A stretch of 64,000 nt of DNA, from assembly GCF_900114645.1 (NCBI RefSeq), contig NZ_FOTR01000002.1:434001-498000 (forward strand), in the 5' to 3' direction. This DNA comes from Gracilibacillus orientalis (lineage in GTDB: Bacteria; Bacillota; Bacilli; Bacillales; Amphibacillaceae). The position numbers and the translations under genes were made by a program. Shown here one piece after another: positions 26,805 through 35,559 of this stretch. How positions within the stretch are numbered: the first letter of the stretch is position 1; each line of letters opens with the position of its first letter. Under the pieces are notes generated by a model. That model was not told the origin of the DNA and did no database searches. It saw nothing but the letters and a program-made list of their open reading frames with translations.

Positions 26805-27773
26805 ATGACTACATATGCGGTGGAAGCAACCGATTTAGTGAAAATTTTCGGTAAGCACCGTGCTGTTGATGGGATTAGCCTTAAAGTACCCAAGGGCATT
26901 GTCTATGGATTTCTTGGGCCGAATGGGGCGGGCAAGACAACAATGATTCGCATGCTGGCGACCTTGTTGAAACCAAATGAAGGGCATGCCAAAGTAATGG
27001 GGTATGATCTTGGAAAAGAAGCTGATAAAGTAAGGCATTCTATTAGTTTAACCGGACAATTTGCATCAGTTGATGAGGAACTGTCAGGTAGAGAAAATCT
27101 TATTTTTATCAGTAGATTAGTAGGTTATAGCAGAAAACAAGCAAAACTAAGAGCAGACGAATTACTACATGCCTTTCAGTTAGAAGATGTAGCCAAACGC
27201 CAAGTGAAAAAATACTCCGGCGGCATGCGCAGACGTATCGACATTGCAGCAAGTATTGTTACTTCCCCAGAATTACTTTTTCTTGATGAACCTACCACAG
27301 GACTAGACCCAAGAAGCAGAAACCAAGTATGGGACATCGTCAAAGCACTCGTCAAAAATGGAACTACCGTCTTTTTAACCACACAGTATTTAGAAGAAGC
27401 AGATCAATTAGCAGATTTAATTGGTGTAATCGACCGTGGAAAGCTGATTGCAGAAGGTACAAGTAAAGAATTAAAATCCTCTATTGGTGCTGGTAGCTTA
27501 ACCGTTCATTTTGATGATAGCGAAGAATTGAAGAAAGCACAGAACATTTTCATTTCACAATTTGAACAGGAGCCTGACATAAACGAACAAGATATTTCCT
27601 TAACTGTTATGATTAAGGAACATGCAAAGGCAGCCAAGGCAATTGGTGAATTAGCGAATACTAATGTGCAAATCAAAGACTTTTCCATGAGTCAGCCGAG
27701 CCTTGATGAAGTGTTTTTAACCTTAACTGGTAATGTACAAGATCAAGAAGGAGGCGACTCTACGAATGAATAA
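26805..27773 (+). CDS. ABC transporter ATP-binding protein (DrrA-type)
   Basis: A 322-residue ATPase with Walker A GPNGAGKTT, signature YSGGMRRR, Walker B LLFLDEPTTGLD and the LTTQYLEEAD switch segment typical of the daunorubicin-resistance (DrrA) subfamily. A C-terminal domain of about 90 residues follows the nucleotide-binding domain. Its stop overlaps the start of the permease gene, so the pair is an operon. DrrAB-type systems export hydrophobic compounds; the true substrate here is not known and drug resistance is only a family-level association. Confidence 0.94.
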   Translation: MTTYAVEATDLVKIFGKHRAVDGISLKVPKGIVYGFLGPNGAGKTTMIRMLATLLKPNEGHAKVMGYDLGKEADKVRHSISLTGQFASVDEELSGRENLIFISRLVGYSRKQAKLRADELLHAFQLEDVAKRQVKKYSGGMRRRIDIAASIVTSPELLFLDEPTTGLDPRSRNQVWDIVKALVKNGTTVFLTTQYLEEADQLADLIGVIDRGKLIAEGTSKELKSSIGAGSLTVHFDDSEELKKAQNIFISQFEQEPDINEQDISLTVMIKEHAKAAKAIGELANTNVQIKDFSMSQPSLDEVFLTLTGNVQDQEGGDSTNE

Positions 27774-28575
27774 GCCATCTGCAATCGAGGAAATATTAAC
27801 AAATCGAACCCGACCAAAAAGTCCACCAGCAATCCAAGCATCTGCTACCTTCGCATGGAGAGCATTATTACGAATTCGTTATGTTCCTGAACAGCTTTTT
27901 GACGTCACTGTCTTTCCGATTATCTTTTTATTAATGTTTACTTATTTGTTTGGTGGGGCAATTTCCGGTTCTACGGGAGAATATTTGAATTTCGTTTTGC
28001 CAGGTATTTTAGTAATGACCGTTTCCATGATTACGATGTACACGGGACTTGATTTAAATAAAGATATCGAAAAAGGCGTATTTGATCGTTTTCGCTCCTT
28101 ACCAATATGGCAACCATCAGTATTGGTTGGTGCATTACTCGTAGACACGTTAAGATATTTAATTGCCTCGACGATTATGGTAACTCTAGGATATATATTA
28201 GGATTTAGACCAGAAGCCGGATTTAGCGGCGTCATTATGGGGGTTGTCATTCTACTCTTGTTCTCATTTAGTTTATCCTGGATTTGGACGATGCTAGGTA
28301 TTATCGTCCGTTCCGAAAAGGCACTGATGGGAATTAGTATGATGTTTTTATTCCCGCTCACTTTTTTAAGTAGTGTATTTGTTGACCCTTCGACAATGCC
28401 TAACTGGTTACAAAAGTTTGTTGATATTAATCCGATAACATTTGTAGTCGATGCCGTTCGTACACTTATCCACGGCACAGGAACGAATGGCGATGTCATG
28501 ATTGTCATCTATATATCGATTGCTTTAATTGCGATATTTGGTCCTCTTACGATGTACTTTTTTAAAAATAAATAA
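27766..28575 (+). CDS. ABC-2 type permease (DrrB-type)
   Basis: A 269-residue inner-membrane protein with six hydrophobic segments and the ABC-2 layout. I placed the start at 27766 because GGAGG lies a few bases upstream and the frame gives MNKPSAIEEIL; this overlaps the ATPase stop by 8 bp. It is the membrane half of the DrrAB-type exporter. A 14-residue charged linker then an amphipathic helix precede the first transmembrane segment. Confidence 0.93.
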   Translation: MNKPSAIEEILTNRTRPKSPPAIQASATFAWRALLRIRYVPEQLFDVTVFPIIFLLMFTYLFGGAISGSTGEYLNFVLPGILVMTVSMITMYTGLDLNKDIEKGVFDRFRSLPIWQPSVLVGALLVDTLRYLIASTIMVTLGYILGFRPEAGFSGVIMGVVILLLFSFSLSWIWTMLGIIVRSEKALMGISMMFLFPLTFLSSVFVDPSTMPNWLQKFVDINPITFVVDAVRTLIHGTGTNGDVMIVIYISIALIAIFGPLTMYFFKNK

Positions 28576-28604
28576 TGTGAGCCTGAAGCTTATGTAAAAA
28601 GTAA

Positions 28605-28633
28605 AACCGCATGAACATATATTTCATGCGGTT
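28605..28633. terminator. Bidirectional terminator between the exporter and protease genes
   Basis: AACCGCATGAA and TTCATGCGGTT form a perfect 11-bp stem with a 7-nt loop. The minus strand is followed by TTTTACTTTTT and the plus strand by CATTTAATT. Confidence 0.85.
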
Positions 28634-28656
28634 CATTTAATTGAAGCCAGTTTGAT

Positions 28657-29691
28657 TTATACTTTTGCATCTGAAACTACAAAACCTCCGCCTTCTGTTG
28701 TATTACTTTTAACCTTTGACGAGGTTTGTTTCTCTTTTAGTTGATCTGAATGTCCTCTGTTTACAGGCTCGTTAGTTAAAGTAATCAAACCATTACCTTC
28801 CACCCTTTTACTATATCCTAATGGGGACGTTGATTTTATAAGTTGCGCATACACTTCTGGTTCTGTTAATGTTCTTTCAAACTCCTGCTCCATTTGTTCA
28901 ATCAGAATCGCAGCAGCTCCGGACACATGTGGGGTTGCCATGGACGTTCCTGACAACTTCGCATATTTCCCATTTAAATAGGTGGACATCACATTGACAC
29001 CAGGTGCCACTAGATCAATCTCATCATTTGTATTCGTGAATTCAGCCATATTGTCTTCATTATCTACGGCACCTACTTGCACTACTTCTTTATAATATCC
29101 AGGATAATTTCGTTCTGCTGTTCGTGCATCTCCATCTCCTTCATTTCCAGCAGCACACACAACTAAAATGTCATTAGCTACGGCTTTTCGAATCACTTGA
29201 TGAAGCTCTGGTACATCCGATTTTGCACCGAAGGACATGGAGATAATTCGAACTTTTTCCCCATTTCTACCACGCCATTTTATAGCATGTTGAATCGCTT
29301 GTATAATGCCATTATAGTCTCCAGAACCTTTGGCATCAAAAGCTTTTAATATTAATAATTTGGCTTCAGGAGCTACTCCGACTACACCTCGACCATTGAG
29401 CACAGCCGCAATCGTTCCAGCAACATGTGTACCATGTCCGTTTTGATCGGAAAAATTTCGGGGATTGCTATTATTTTCAGTAGTAAAATTTCTACCATCC
29501 ATAATCCGGTTTCTTAAATCTGGATGGTGTCGATCACACCCTGTATCAATTACAGCAACCACAACGTCGCTACCTTTATAACCTTTTTCCCACTTTTTAG
29601 GTGCTTGCATCATTTCGATACCAGCAGGAATTTCACTCGTGTCGTCAATCTGTTGTTCCATTTTAAATGGGATTAAACGTACTCGTGCCAT
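28657..29691 (-). CDS. isp: Intracellular subtilisin-like serine protease
   Basis: A 344-residue S8 protease without signal peptide. The chosen ATG at 29691 has AAGGAGG 5-6 bp before it and gives MARVRLIPFKM. The LIPF near the N-terminus matches the LIPY/LIPF motif that blocks the active site in the pro-form of Bacillus intracellular subtilisins. The catalytic triad is visible as D in VIDTGCD, H in GHGTHVAG and S in GTSMATPHVSG. ISPs are activated by N-terminal cleavage and degrade cytoplasmic proteins in stationary phase. The C-terminal 40 residues are polar and appear to be an extension. Confidence 0.94.
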   Translation of the reverse strand: MARVRLIPFKMEQQIDDTSEIPAGIEMMQAPKKWEKGYKGSDVVVAVIDTGCDRHHPDLRNRIMDGRNFTTENNSNPRNFSDQNGHGTHVAGTIAAVLNGRGVVGVAPEAKLLILKAFDAKGSGDYNGIIQAIQHAIKWRGRNGEKVRIISMSFGAKSDVPELHQVIRKAVANDILVVCAAGNEGDGDARTAERNYPGYYKEVVQVGAVDNEDNMAEFTNTNDEIDLVAPGVNVMSTYLNGKYAKLSGTSMATPHVSGAAAILIEQMEQEFERTLTEPEVYAQLIKSTSPLGYSKRVEGNGLITLTNEPVNRGHSDQLKEKQTSSKVKSNTTEGGGFVVSDAKV

Positions 29692-29890
29692 TGTTCTCCT
29701 CCTTGCAACATACATTTATTACTAGTTAATTCAACAAGAAGGAAAAGTGTACTAGACGTTTATCATGTTCGTTTAGATTATCTAAAAAATCATCTAATAA
29801 ATTAGTAATTGTTACATTTTCTCCTAATAGGACTCTTTCTATGATTAATCTCCATTCACCAAAGTATACAATAGCCGTTTTTACCACCAC

Positions 29891-29919
29891 TTCCAATACT
29901 TATATCTAGATGTTATAAT
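29891..29919 (+). promoter_or_regulatory. Candidate antisense (antitoxin RNA) promoter
   Basis: A perfect TATAAT at 29914-29919 lies 17 bp after a weak TTCCAA. Transcription rightward from here would run antisense to the 3' part of the small toxin-like message. The -35 box is poor, so this is tentative. Confidence 0.3.
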
Positions 29920-29934
29920 AAATGTGAGTAATGC

Positions 29935-29969
29935 ATATAATAAATAACCCACAGCATTCACTGTGGGTT
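29935..29969 (-). terminator. Terminator of the toxin-like mRNA
   Basis: AACCCACAG (29946-29954) pairs with CTGTGGGTT (29961-29969). On the minus strand ATTTATTATAT follows. It lies about 87 bp beyond the small toxin-like stop codon, the spacing seen in type I toxin loci. Confidence 0.7.
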
Positions 29970-30055
29970 ATGGATAAGTGGTCCCCCAGAGGGATCGGCC
30001 ATCGTTTTTTTGCGATAGACCTCACCTACTTACTTTTGCGGGTTAATAGGGAGGT

Positions 30056-30151
30056 CTATTTTTTATTGATCATCGAAACGATCAAAGCAAGTAATGCAAT
30101 CAAGAATGTGCCGAACGAAAATAGAACGACAAAACTTTCATACATACTCAT
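30056..30151 (-). CDS. Type I toxin-like peptide (holin-like, BsrG/TxpA class)
   Basis: A 31-residue peptide starting MSMYESFVVLFSFGTFLIA and ending VSMINKK. One hydrophobic helix with a short MYES head and a basic tail is the pattern of the putative holin-like toxins of Bacillus type I toxin-antitoxin systems. AAAGGGGTG precedes the ATG by 6 bp. The long structured 3' region with a repeated AGACCTC/GAGGTCT pairing and a terminator 90 bp away also fits. Such peptides depolarise or disturb the membrane when the antisense RNA is lost. Confidence 0.75.
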   Translation of the reverse strand: MSMYESFVVLFSFGTFLIALLALIVSMINKK

Positions 30152-30214
30152 AGGCATCACCCCTTTCATGAGGGGATTAGCCGACCTCTCCCTAAAAGAA
30201 CATTATCCTACTAA

Positions 30215-30223
30215 ATTATACCA
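30215..30223 (-). promoter_or_regulatory. Extended -10 promoter of the toxin-like gene
   Basis: On the minus strand TGGTATAAT, an extended -10 box, lies about 64 bp upstream of the toxin start. The -35 region is weak (TTCTAG at 17 bp). Confidence 0.5.
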
Positions 30224-30331
30224 TAATTCCACATATACTAGAACATACATTCTATAATTATTTCTATCTCCTTTATTTTAGTGATTGATACTTCTATCGT
30301 ATTATGCTATACAATGCATCAGAGGAATTTA

Positions 30332-30388
30332 ATAAAGTGAGACTATGACCAATCGGGATCTTACAGACAGTTAGCACTGTGACAAATA
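30332..30388. repeat. Short copy (A) of a structured repeat
   Basis: ATAAAGTGAGACTATGA-C-CA and CTTACAGACAGTTAGCACTG followed by TGACAAAT match the two ends of the longer element at 52491-52640, without its inner hairpins. It looks like an internal-deletion derivative of the same repeat family. Confidence 0.7.
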
Positions 30389-30389
30389 A

Positions 30390-30548
30390 TTAAGCAATTT
30401 TTCTCTCATCATCGTCCTCATTCAACTTACATAAATGTTGTCTTTTCACATCACAGTAGTAAATCCGAGGTAGACCTGATAACAACCAATATTCATGCAA
30501 TAATGTCGAGCTAACAAACCATATCATCGTCCAATCTAATAGTCTCAA
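30390..30548 (-). CDS. Small protein of unknown function, TTG start
   Basis: A 52-residue protein starting MRLLDWTMIWFVSSTLLHEY from a TTG with AGGGAGAG 6-7 bp upstream. The first half is hydrophobic and aromatic; the second half contains two cysteines (YYCDVKRQHLC) and a very acidic tail (NEDDDERK). The ribosome site and protein-like composition support translation. I do not recognise a family. Its stop overlaps the edge of repeat copy A. Confidence 0.5.
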   Translation of the reverse strand: MRLLDWTMIWFVSSTLLHEYWLLSGLPRIYYCDVKRQHLCKLNEDDDERKIA

Positions 30549-30621
30549 AAGAATCTCTCCCTTCGTAACTAATTTATGGCAAAGGGAAGTTGTCTAAGAA
30601 CGTTTTCATTCAAAGGATACC

Positions 30622-30719
30622 ATTTTAGTACCAAAATGATAATTTTCCGTTTGATTTTGGTACTAAAACCAACTTTAAGTACCATTTTTACTTGTTCGCT
30701 TTCCATTTTAGTACTTAAT
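30622..30719. repeat. Cluster of TTTTRGTACY motifs with a 15-bp inverted repeat
   Basis: ATTTTAGTACCAAAAT at 30622-30637 is inverted at 30654-30668 (ATTTTGGTACTAAAA), and two more related motifs (TTTAAGTACCATT, TTTTAGTACTTAATC) follow. The same motif cluster occurs at 43034-43200. Confidence 0.6.
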
Positions 30720-30737
30720 CGGCTCATTGTTTCAAAA

Positions 30738-30757
30738 GGCACCAAAGAAATGGTGCC
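30738..30757. terminator. Terminator of the fad operon
   Basis: GGCACCA and TGGTGCC form a 7-bp stem with a 6-nt loop, followed by TTTTG on both strands. It lies about 57 bp after the acyl-CoA ligase stop on the minus strand. Confidence 0.75.
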
Positions 30758-30813
30758 TTTTGTTCATGTGTATCCGTTTACATTTTCTTTGGCGTTACGT
30801 GTTAAAAAACATA

Positions 30814-32481
30814 TTATTTTTCTTTCTCTTCTTCAACTAGCAATCGGCGCAAGGTTTTTCCTATTAATGATTTTGGGAGACTTTCACGGAATTCGTATAT
30901 TCGCGGTATTTTGTATGCGGCAATCCTTTCTCGACAAAACGCCTCAAGTTCCTTTTCGTCTGTTGAAGCACCTTCCTTTAAAACGATGTAAGCCTTCACC
31001 GTTTCACCTCGGTATTCATCAGGAACTCCCACGGCAGCTGCATCCATTATTGCTGGGTGTTCAAACAAGACCTCCTCAATTTCTCGAGGGTAAATATTAA
31101 ATCCGCCCGCAATGATGAGGTCTTTTTTACGATCGATAATGTAAAAGAAGCCGTCATCATCTATTTTCGCCATATCACCTGTATAAAGCCATCCGTCCTT
31201 TAAAGCGTCACTCGTTTCCTCCAGTCTTTTCCAGTACCCTTTCATAACCTGTGGTCCTTGAATGATCAGCTCACCCACTTCACCGTTTTCAAGTTCTTCA
31301 CCAGTATCCGGATCGACAACCTTTGCGAGAGTATCTGGAAAAGGAATTCCAATCGATCCGAGTTTTCGTTTTTCCCATATATTATTCGCATGGGTTACAG
31401 GAGAAGCTTCGGTTAAACCGTAGCCTTCAATCAGCTTACCCCCGGTTAACTTCTCGAACGTTTCCTGGACTTCGCCGGGCAGCGGGGCCGCACCACTAAT
31501 ACATATATTAATGGACGATAAATCATAACTTTTTATTTTTGCATGATTGATTATTGCCATATACATCGTTGGCGCTCCAGGAAATGTAGTCGGCTTCATT
31601 TTGTCAATTAGCTTCAACGTCATGTCTACATCAAACTTAGGGAGAAGAATGAGCGTACCTCCTAATTGCATGGAAAGATTCATGAGCGTGGTCATTCCAA
31701 ACACATGAAAAAATGGGAGCGTCGCCAAGTATCGTTCTTTCGCCTCCTCACTTCGATATACCCAAGCTCTCGTCTGCAAAGTATTGGCGACAAGATTATA
31801 GTGGGTAAGCATGACACCTTTAGAAACGCCAGTTGTACCACCTGTATACTGAAGCAGAGCCAAATCTTCTTCCACATCCATTTTGACGTTAATCGGCCTA
31901 GCTGATTCTATAGATAGAAGTTTCTTAAACGAATGCGTATTCTGATCGTAGATGACCTCCATTGATAAACCATCTTTTTTGGCCTTTATCGGGTACAGTA
32001 TATTTTTTGGAAATGGCAAGTAGTCCTTCATTGAGGTGAAAATCGTATGTCTTACTTCTATTTTAGGCAATACGTTTTTGACACGCTTAAATAAATGATC
32101 CAAGGCGATAAGGACACTTGCTCCAGAATCATTCAGCTGATGCTCCAACTCTCTTTCCACATAAAGTGGATTTGTTTGAACGACAATTGCACCAATCATT
32201 AATGCTCCGTAGTAAGAGATGACTGATTGAGGACAATTCGGGAGCATAATCGCTACCCGATCGCCCTTCTTAATCCCTAACCCTTTTAAGACATTTGCAA
32301 ACCGGTATGTTTCCTTTAATAACTGCTCATATGTGATCTTTTTTCCATAGAAAAACAGCGCTGTATGTTGAGGATGTTTTTTTGCTGTGTCTATCATGAA
32401 TTGAGCCAAATTTTGCTTTGGATATTCGTATGACGATGCGACTTCTTCGGGGTAATACTCTAACCATACTTTCTCAGACAT
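30814..32481 (-). CDS. lcfA: Long-chain acyl-CoA synthetase
   Basis: A 555-residue adenylate-forming enzyme. The AMP-binding P-loop reads YTGGTTGVSKG, followed by GYGLTEASPV and the hinge region DRKKDLIIAGGFNIYPREIEE. It activates free fatty acids with ATP and CoA for beta-oxidation. The ATG at 32481 has AAGGAG at 8 bp; the TTG at 32487 is too close to that site. It is the last gene of the leftward fad operon, after acyl-CoA dehydrogenase. Length and motifs match Bacillus LcfA. Confidence 0.94.
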   Translation of the reverse strand: MSEKVWLEYYPEEVASSYEYPKQNLAQFMIDTAKKHPQHTALFFYGKKITYEQLLKETYRFANVLKGLGIKKGDRVAIMLPNCPQSVISYYGALMIGAIVVQTNPLYVERELEHQLNDSGASVLIALDHLFKRVKNVLPKIEVRHTIFTSMKDYLPFPKNILYPIKAKKDGLSMEVIYDQNTHSFKKLLSIESARPINVKMDVEEDLALLQYTGGTTGVSKGVMLTHYNLVANTLQTRAWVYRSEEAKERYLATLPFFHVFGMTTLMNLSMQLGGTLILLPKFDVDMTLKLIDKMKPTTFPGAPTMYMAIINHAKIKSYDLSSINICISGAAPLPGEVQETFEKLTGGKLIEGYGLTEASPVTHANNIWEKRKLGSIGIPFPDTLAKVVDPDTGEELENGEVGELIIQGPQVMKGYWKRLEETSDALKDGWLYTGDMAKIDDDGFFYIIDRKKDLIIAGGFNIYPREIEEVLFEHPAIMDAAAVGVPDEYRGETVKAYIVLKEGASTDEKELEAFCRERIAAYKIPRIYEFRESLPKSLIGKTLRRLLVEEEKEK

Positions 32482-32516
32482 ATCCAACTCTCCTTTTTGG
32501 CTGTAGCATTCAATTG

Positions 32517-34292
32517 TTAAACGACATACTTCTCAGCAGAAATGACACGCTCTGCAATTTGTCTTTTCAGTACAACCGTATTGATTGGCGTTCGGCGAGC
32601 CAGCTTTTTTAATACAGATAGCTGAGCCTTGAGCATATCACCGGACTCCATCGCAGCTAATGAATCCTTCGCGAGAGATTCGATTGTTTCAAAGGATTCG
32701 TGAACAAATATTTGTGTCATCGCGATCGCATTAGCCACTTTCTCTTCGCCTTGCTTAGCGATCAGCTTCTTTGTTCTAAGAAACGCACTTTCAGCTGCAT
32801 ACACTTGGATCATGATGTCAGCTAAGTGACTTAGGATTTCTTGTTCTGTTTCAAGCTCTTCTTGGTATTTTTGTACGGCGATACCTCCAATCATGAGGAA
32901 CATTTTCTTCGCCATTTTAATCATATACTGTTCTTGCTCCAAGAGCCCTTCAAACGTCCGTTGCGGAATAAATGTAAGCAACTCTTCTTGCAACTTTTGT
33001 GCTTTCTGCATCAGAGGGAGGTCGCCCTTCATTGCTCGCTTAAAAAGAGTGCCTGGTATGAGCAAACGGTTGATTTCATTCGTTCCTTCAAAAATTCGAT
33101 TGATTCTCGAGTCACGATAGAGGCGCTCAATTTTGTATTCATTTATAAACCCATAGCCACCATGAATTTGAACGCCCTCATCTGCAAGAAAATCTAATGT
33201 CTCAGAGCCAAATACTTTATTGATCGAGCATTCTAATGCATACTCAGCAATCGCTTTGGCCGACGCCACCCCTGCATCAGAACTGTTGAAATCAATATCT
33301 TTCATACTCGAATCTATTAATCCAGCCGTCCGATAGACCATACTGTCAAGAACATAAGCTCTAATATTCATTTCTGCTAATTTTTTTCGAACGAGAGCAA
33401 AGGATGAGATTGGCTGCTTAAATTGAACTCTTTCATTCGCATAGGCCGAAGCCAATTCAATCGTATCCTTTGATGCACCGAGACAACCAGCTGCAAGCTT
33501 AAATCTTCCGATGTTCAAAATGTTAAAGGCAATAAGATGACCTTTTCCAACCTCCCACAATAGATTCTCTGTAGGAACCTTCACATCTTCCAAAATAAGT
33601 GGACACGTTGAGGAGCCTTTGATACCCATTTTCTTTTCTTCCGGTCCAATACTGACACCTTCCATCGTTCTCTCAATAATAAATGTACTAAAATCCGTTC
33701 CATTTACTTTCGCATAAACAATGAAAATATCAGCAAAGGCTGCATTCGTAATAAACTGCTTCGTCCCATTTAAAATATAGTGCTTACCATCCTCAGATAA
33801 CGTGGCGGTTGTTTTCGCACCAAGCGCATCTGAACCAGAAGATGGTTCTGTCAGGCAATAGGCAGCAATTTTTCGACCACTAGCTAATGGAGGCAGGTAT
33901 TTTTTCTTTTGCTCTTCTGTTCCAAAGTAAACGATCGGTAAGGTACCAATACCGACATGTGCACCAACGGATAGACCAAAAGACGATGCCTTAGAGAAGC
34001 GTTCACTGATTAAAGTCGAGCTTACTTTATCTAGACCAAGACCTTCATATTGCTCTGGCACATCTGCACTAAGAAGACCCAATTCTCCAGCCTTTTGCAG
34101 GAGATTTACCGTAAGATCATAATTTAAGCTTTCAATCGCTTCATCCTGTGGCAGAATCTCTCCGTCTATAAAATCCTTTGTTGTTTCGGCAATCATTCGC
34201 TGCTCTTGTGTAAAATCATCAGGTGTTACAACCGAGTCATAATCGACATCGTCAATAATAAAGCTTCCACCAACTTTTTTTTCATCCATCAT
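32517..34292 (-). CDS. fadE: Acyl-CoA dehydrogenase
   Basis: A 591-residue enzyme, the length of Bacillus subtilis FadE rather than the 380-residue short type; an extra C-terminal helical domain follows residue 400. Family signatures are CLTEPSSGSDA, QIHGGYGF and RIFEGTNEINR, the latter usually holding the catalytic glutamate region. It introduces the alpha-beta double bond in acyl-CoA and passes electrons to the EtfBA flavoprotein encoded divergently. It sits between fadA and the acyl-CoA ligase gene. Confidence 0.95.
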   Translation of the reverse strand: MMDEKKVGGSFIIDDVDYDSVVTPDDFTQEQRMIAETTKDFIDGEILPQDEAIESLNYDLTVNLLQKAGELGLLSADVPEQYEGLGLDKVSSTLISERFSKASSFGLSVGAHVGIGTLPIVYFGTEEQKKKYLPPLASGRKIAAYCLTEPSSGSDALGAKTTATLSEDGKHYILNGTKQFITNAAFADIFIVYAKVNGTDFSTFIIERTMEGVSIGPEEKKMGIKGSSTCPLILEDVKVPTENLLWEVGKGHLIAFNILNIGRFKLAAGCLGASKDTIELASAYANERVQFKQPISSFALVRKKLAEMNIRAYVLDSMVYRTAGLIDSSMKDIDFNSSDAGVASAKAIAEYALECSINKVFGSETLDFLADEGVQIHGGYGFINEYKIERLYRDSRINRIFEGTNEINRLLIPGTLFKRAMKGDLPLMQKAQKLQEELLTFIPQRTFEGLLEQEQYMIKMAKKMFLMIGGIAVQKYQEELETEQEILSHLADIMIQVYAAESAFLRTKKLIAKQGEEKVANAIAMTQIFVHESFETIESLAKDSLAAMESGDMLKAQLSVLKKLARRTPINTVVLKRQIAERVISAEKYVV

Positions 34293-34344
34293 TGAATTCC
34301 CCTTTCTATCATGGTGCTGGTATGGTGATTCAGTGATTCAAGCA

Positions 34345-35538
34345 TCATTTTACCCCGGATGGATGCACTTCAAAAACGCTAGCTGCACCCATGCCACCGC
34401 CGATACACATGGAAACGACTCCGTACCCGCCGCCTCGCCGTTTCAGCTCATAAAGTAAGGTTGAGGTTAACTTGGCTCCTGTACATCCAAGAGGATGGCC
34501 CAGTGCAATCGCTCCTCCATTCACGTTTACTTTCTCCTCATCGATATTCAGTTCGCGAATGACTGGCAGGCATTGTGCTGCAAATGCTTCGTTTATTTCA
34601 AAAAGCTTGATGTCATCCTGACTAACCCCTGCCATGTCGAGAGCTTTTGGAATCGCCTTGATCGGACCAACACCCATAATCTCAGGCTCAACTCCAGCAA
34701 CTGCAAAGGATTTAAAAGTAGCTAATGGTTTTAGGCCAAGTGCTTCCGCCCTCTCTTTACTCATCACAACGCACGCTGCTGCACCATCGCTCATTTGCGA
34801 TGAGTTTCCGGCAGTTACGGTCCCGCCCTGCTTGAATGCTGGCTTTAGACTTGCCAGCACATCAACACTTGTATCCGAACGAACCCCTTCGTCCGTGTCA
34901 ACAACGCTTGGTTCTTCCCAGCGGTTGCCGTTCTCATCGACTCCTGTACGCACTGTTTGTACCGGGACGATTTCTTCCTTAAAATTCCCTGCCCGGACTG
35001 CTACTTCTGCTTTCTGGTGGCTCGCTGCGGCAAAGCAATCTTGATCCTTTCGTGAAACACCAAATCGTTCTGCCACTTCTTCAGCCGTAAAACCCATACC
35101 CATATAGATTTCCGGCATTTCCTCAACAATTTGCGGATGCGGGGACATCTTAAACCCCGACATCGGAACATGACTCATACTTTCTACTCCTCCGCCGATG
35201 ACAACATCTGCATGACCAAGCATGACACGCTCTGCGGCAAACGCAATCGACTGCAAGCCGGATGAGCAAAAACGATTAATCGTAATAGCTGGAGTGGCAG
35301 CTGGAAAACCAGCATAAAGGGAGATAATTCTTGCAACATTTAGTCCCTGCTCCCCTTCAGGCATGGCACAGCCTATAATGATATCCTCCACGTCCTCTTT
35401 CTTTAATCCGTGAGCTCGCTCCATGACTGCATTTAAAACCGTACTTCCTAGGTCCTCTATTCGTGTTTGTGCAAATCCGCCTTTCTTTGCCTTTCCCACC
35501 GGTGTGCGTGCAATTGATACAATCACTGCTTCTCTCAC
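34345..35538 (-). CDS. fadA: Acetyl-CoA C-acyltransferase (3-ketoacyl-CoA thiolase)
   Basis: A 397-residue thiolase. The nucleophilic cysteine is in NRFCSSGLQ, the histidine in [11 protein letters not shown], and the second cysteine in [10 protein letters not shown] chose the GTG at 35538 ([15 protein letters not shown]) because AGGTGA is correctly spaced before it and related thiolases begin this way; a GTG at 35547 is the alternative. It releases acetyl-CoA in the last step of beta-oxidation. Its start is 21 bp after the fadN stop. Confidence 0.95.
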   Translation of the reverse strand: MREAVIVSIARTPVGKAKKGGFAQTRIEDLGSTVLNAVMERAHGLKKEDVEDIIIGCAMPEGEQGLNVARIISLYAGFPAATPAITINRFCSSGLQSIAFAAERVMLGHADVVIGGGVESMSHVPMSGFKMSPHPQIVEEMPEIYMGMGFTAEEVAERFGVSRKDQDCFAAASHQKAEVAVRAGNFKEEIVPVQTVRTGVDENGNRWEEPSVVDTDEGVRSDTSVDVLASLKPAFKQGGTVTAGNSSQMSDGAAACVVMSKERAEALGLKPLATFKSFAVAGVEPEIMGVGPIKAIPKALDMAGVSQDDIKLFEINEAFAAQCLPVIRELNIDEEKVNVNGGAIALGHPLGCTGAKLTSTLLYELKRRGGGYGVVSMCIGGGMGAASVFEVHPSGVK

Positions 35539-35559
35539 AAAGTTCACCTCATTTTTAAT

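Noticed and set aside
26805-28575. Dedicated anthracycline resistance
   Set aside because: DrrAB similarity is only at family level; there is no linked biosynthesis or evidence of substrate.
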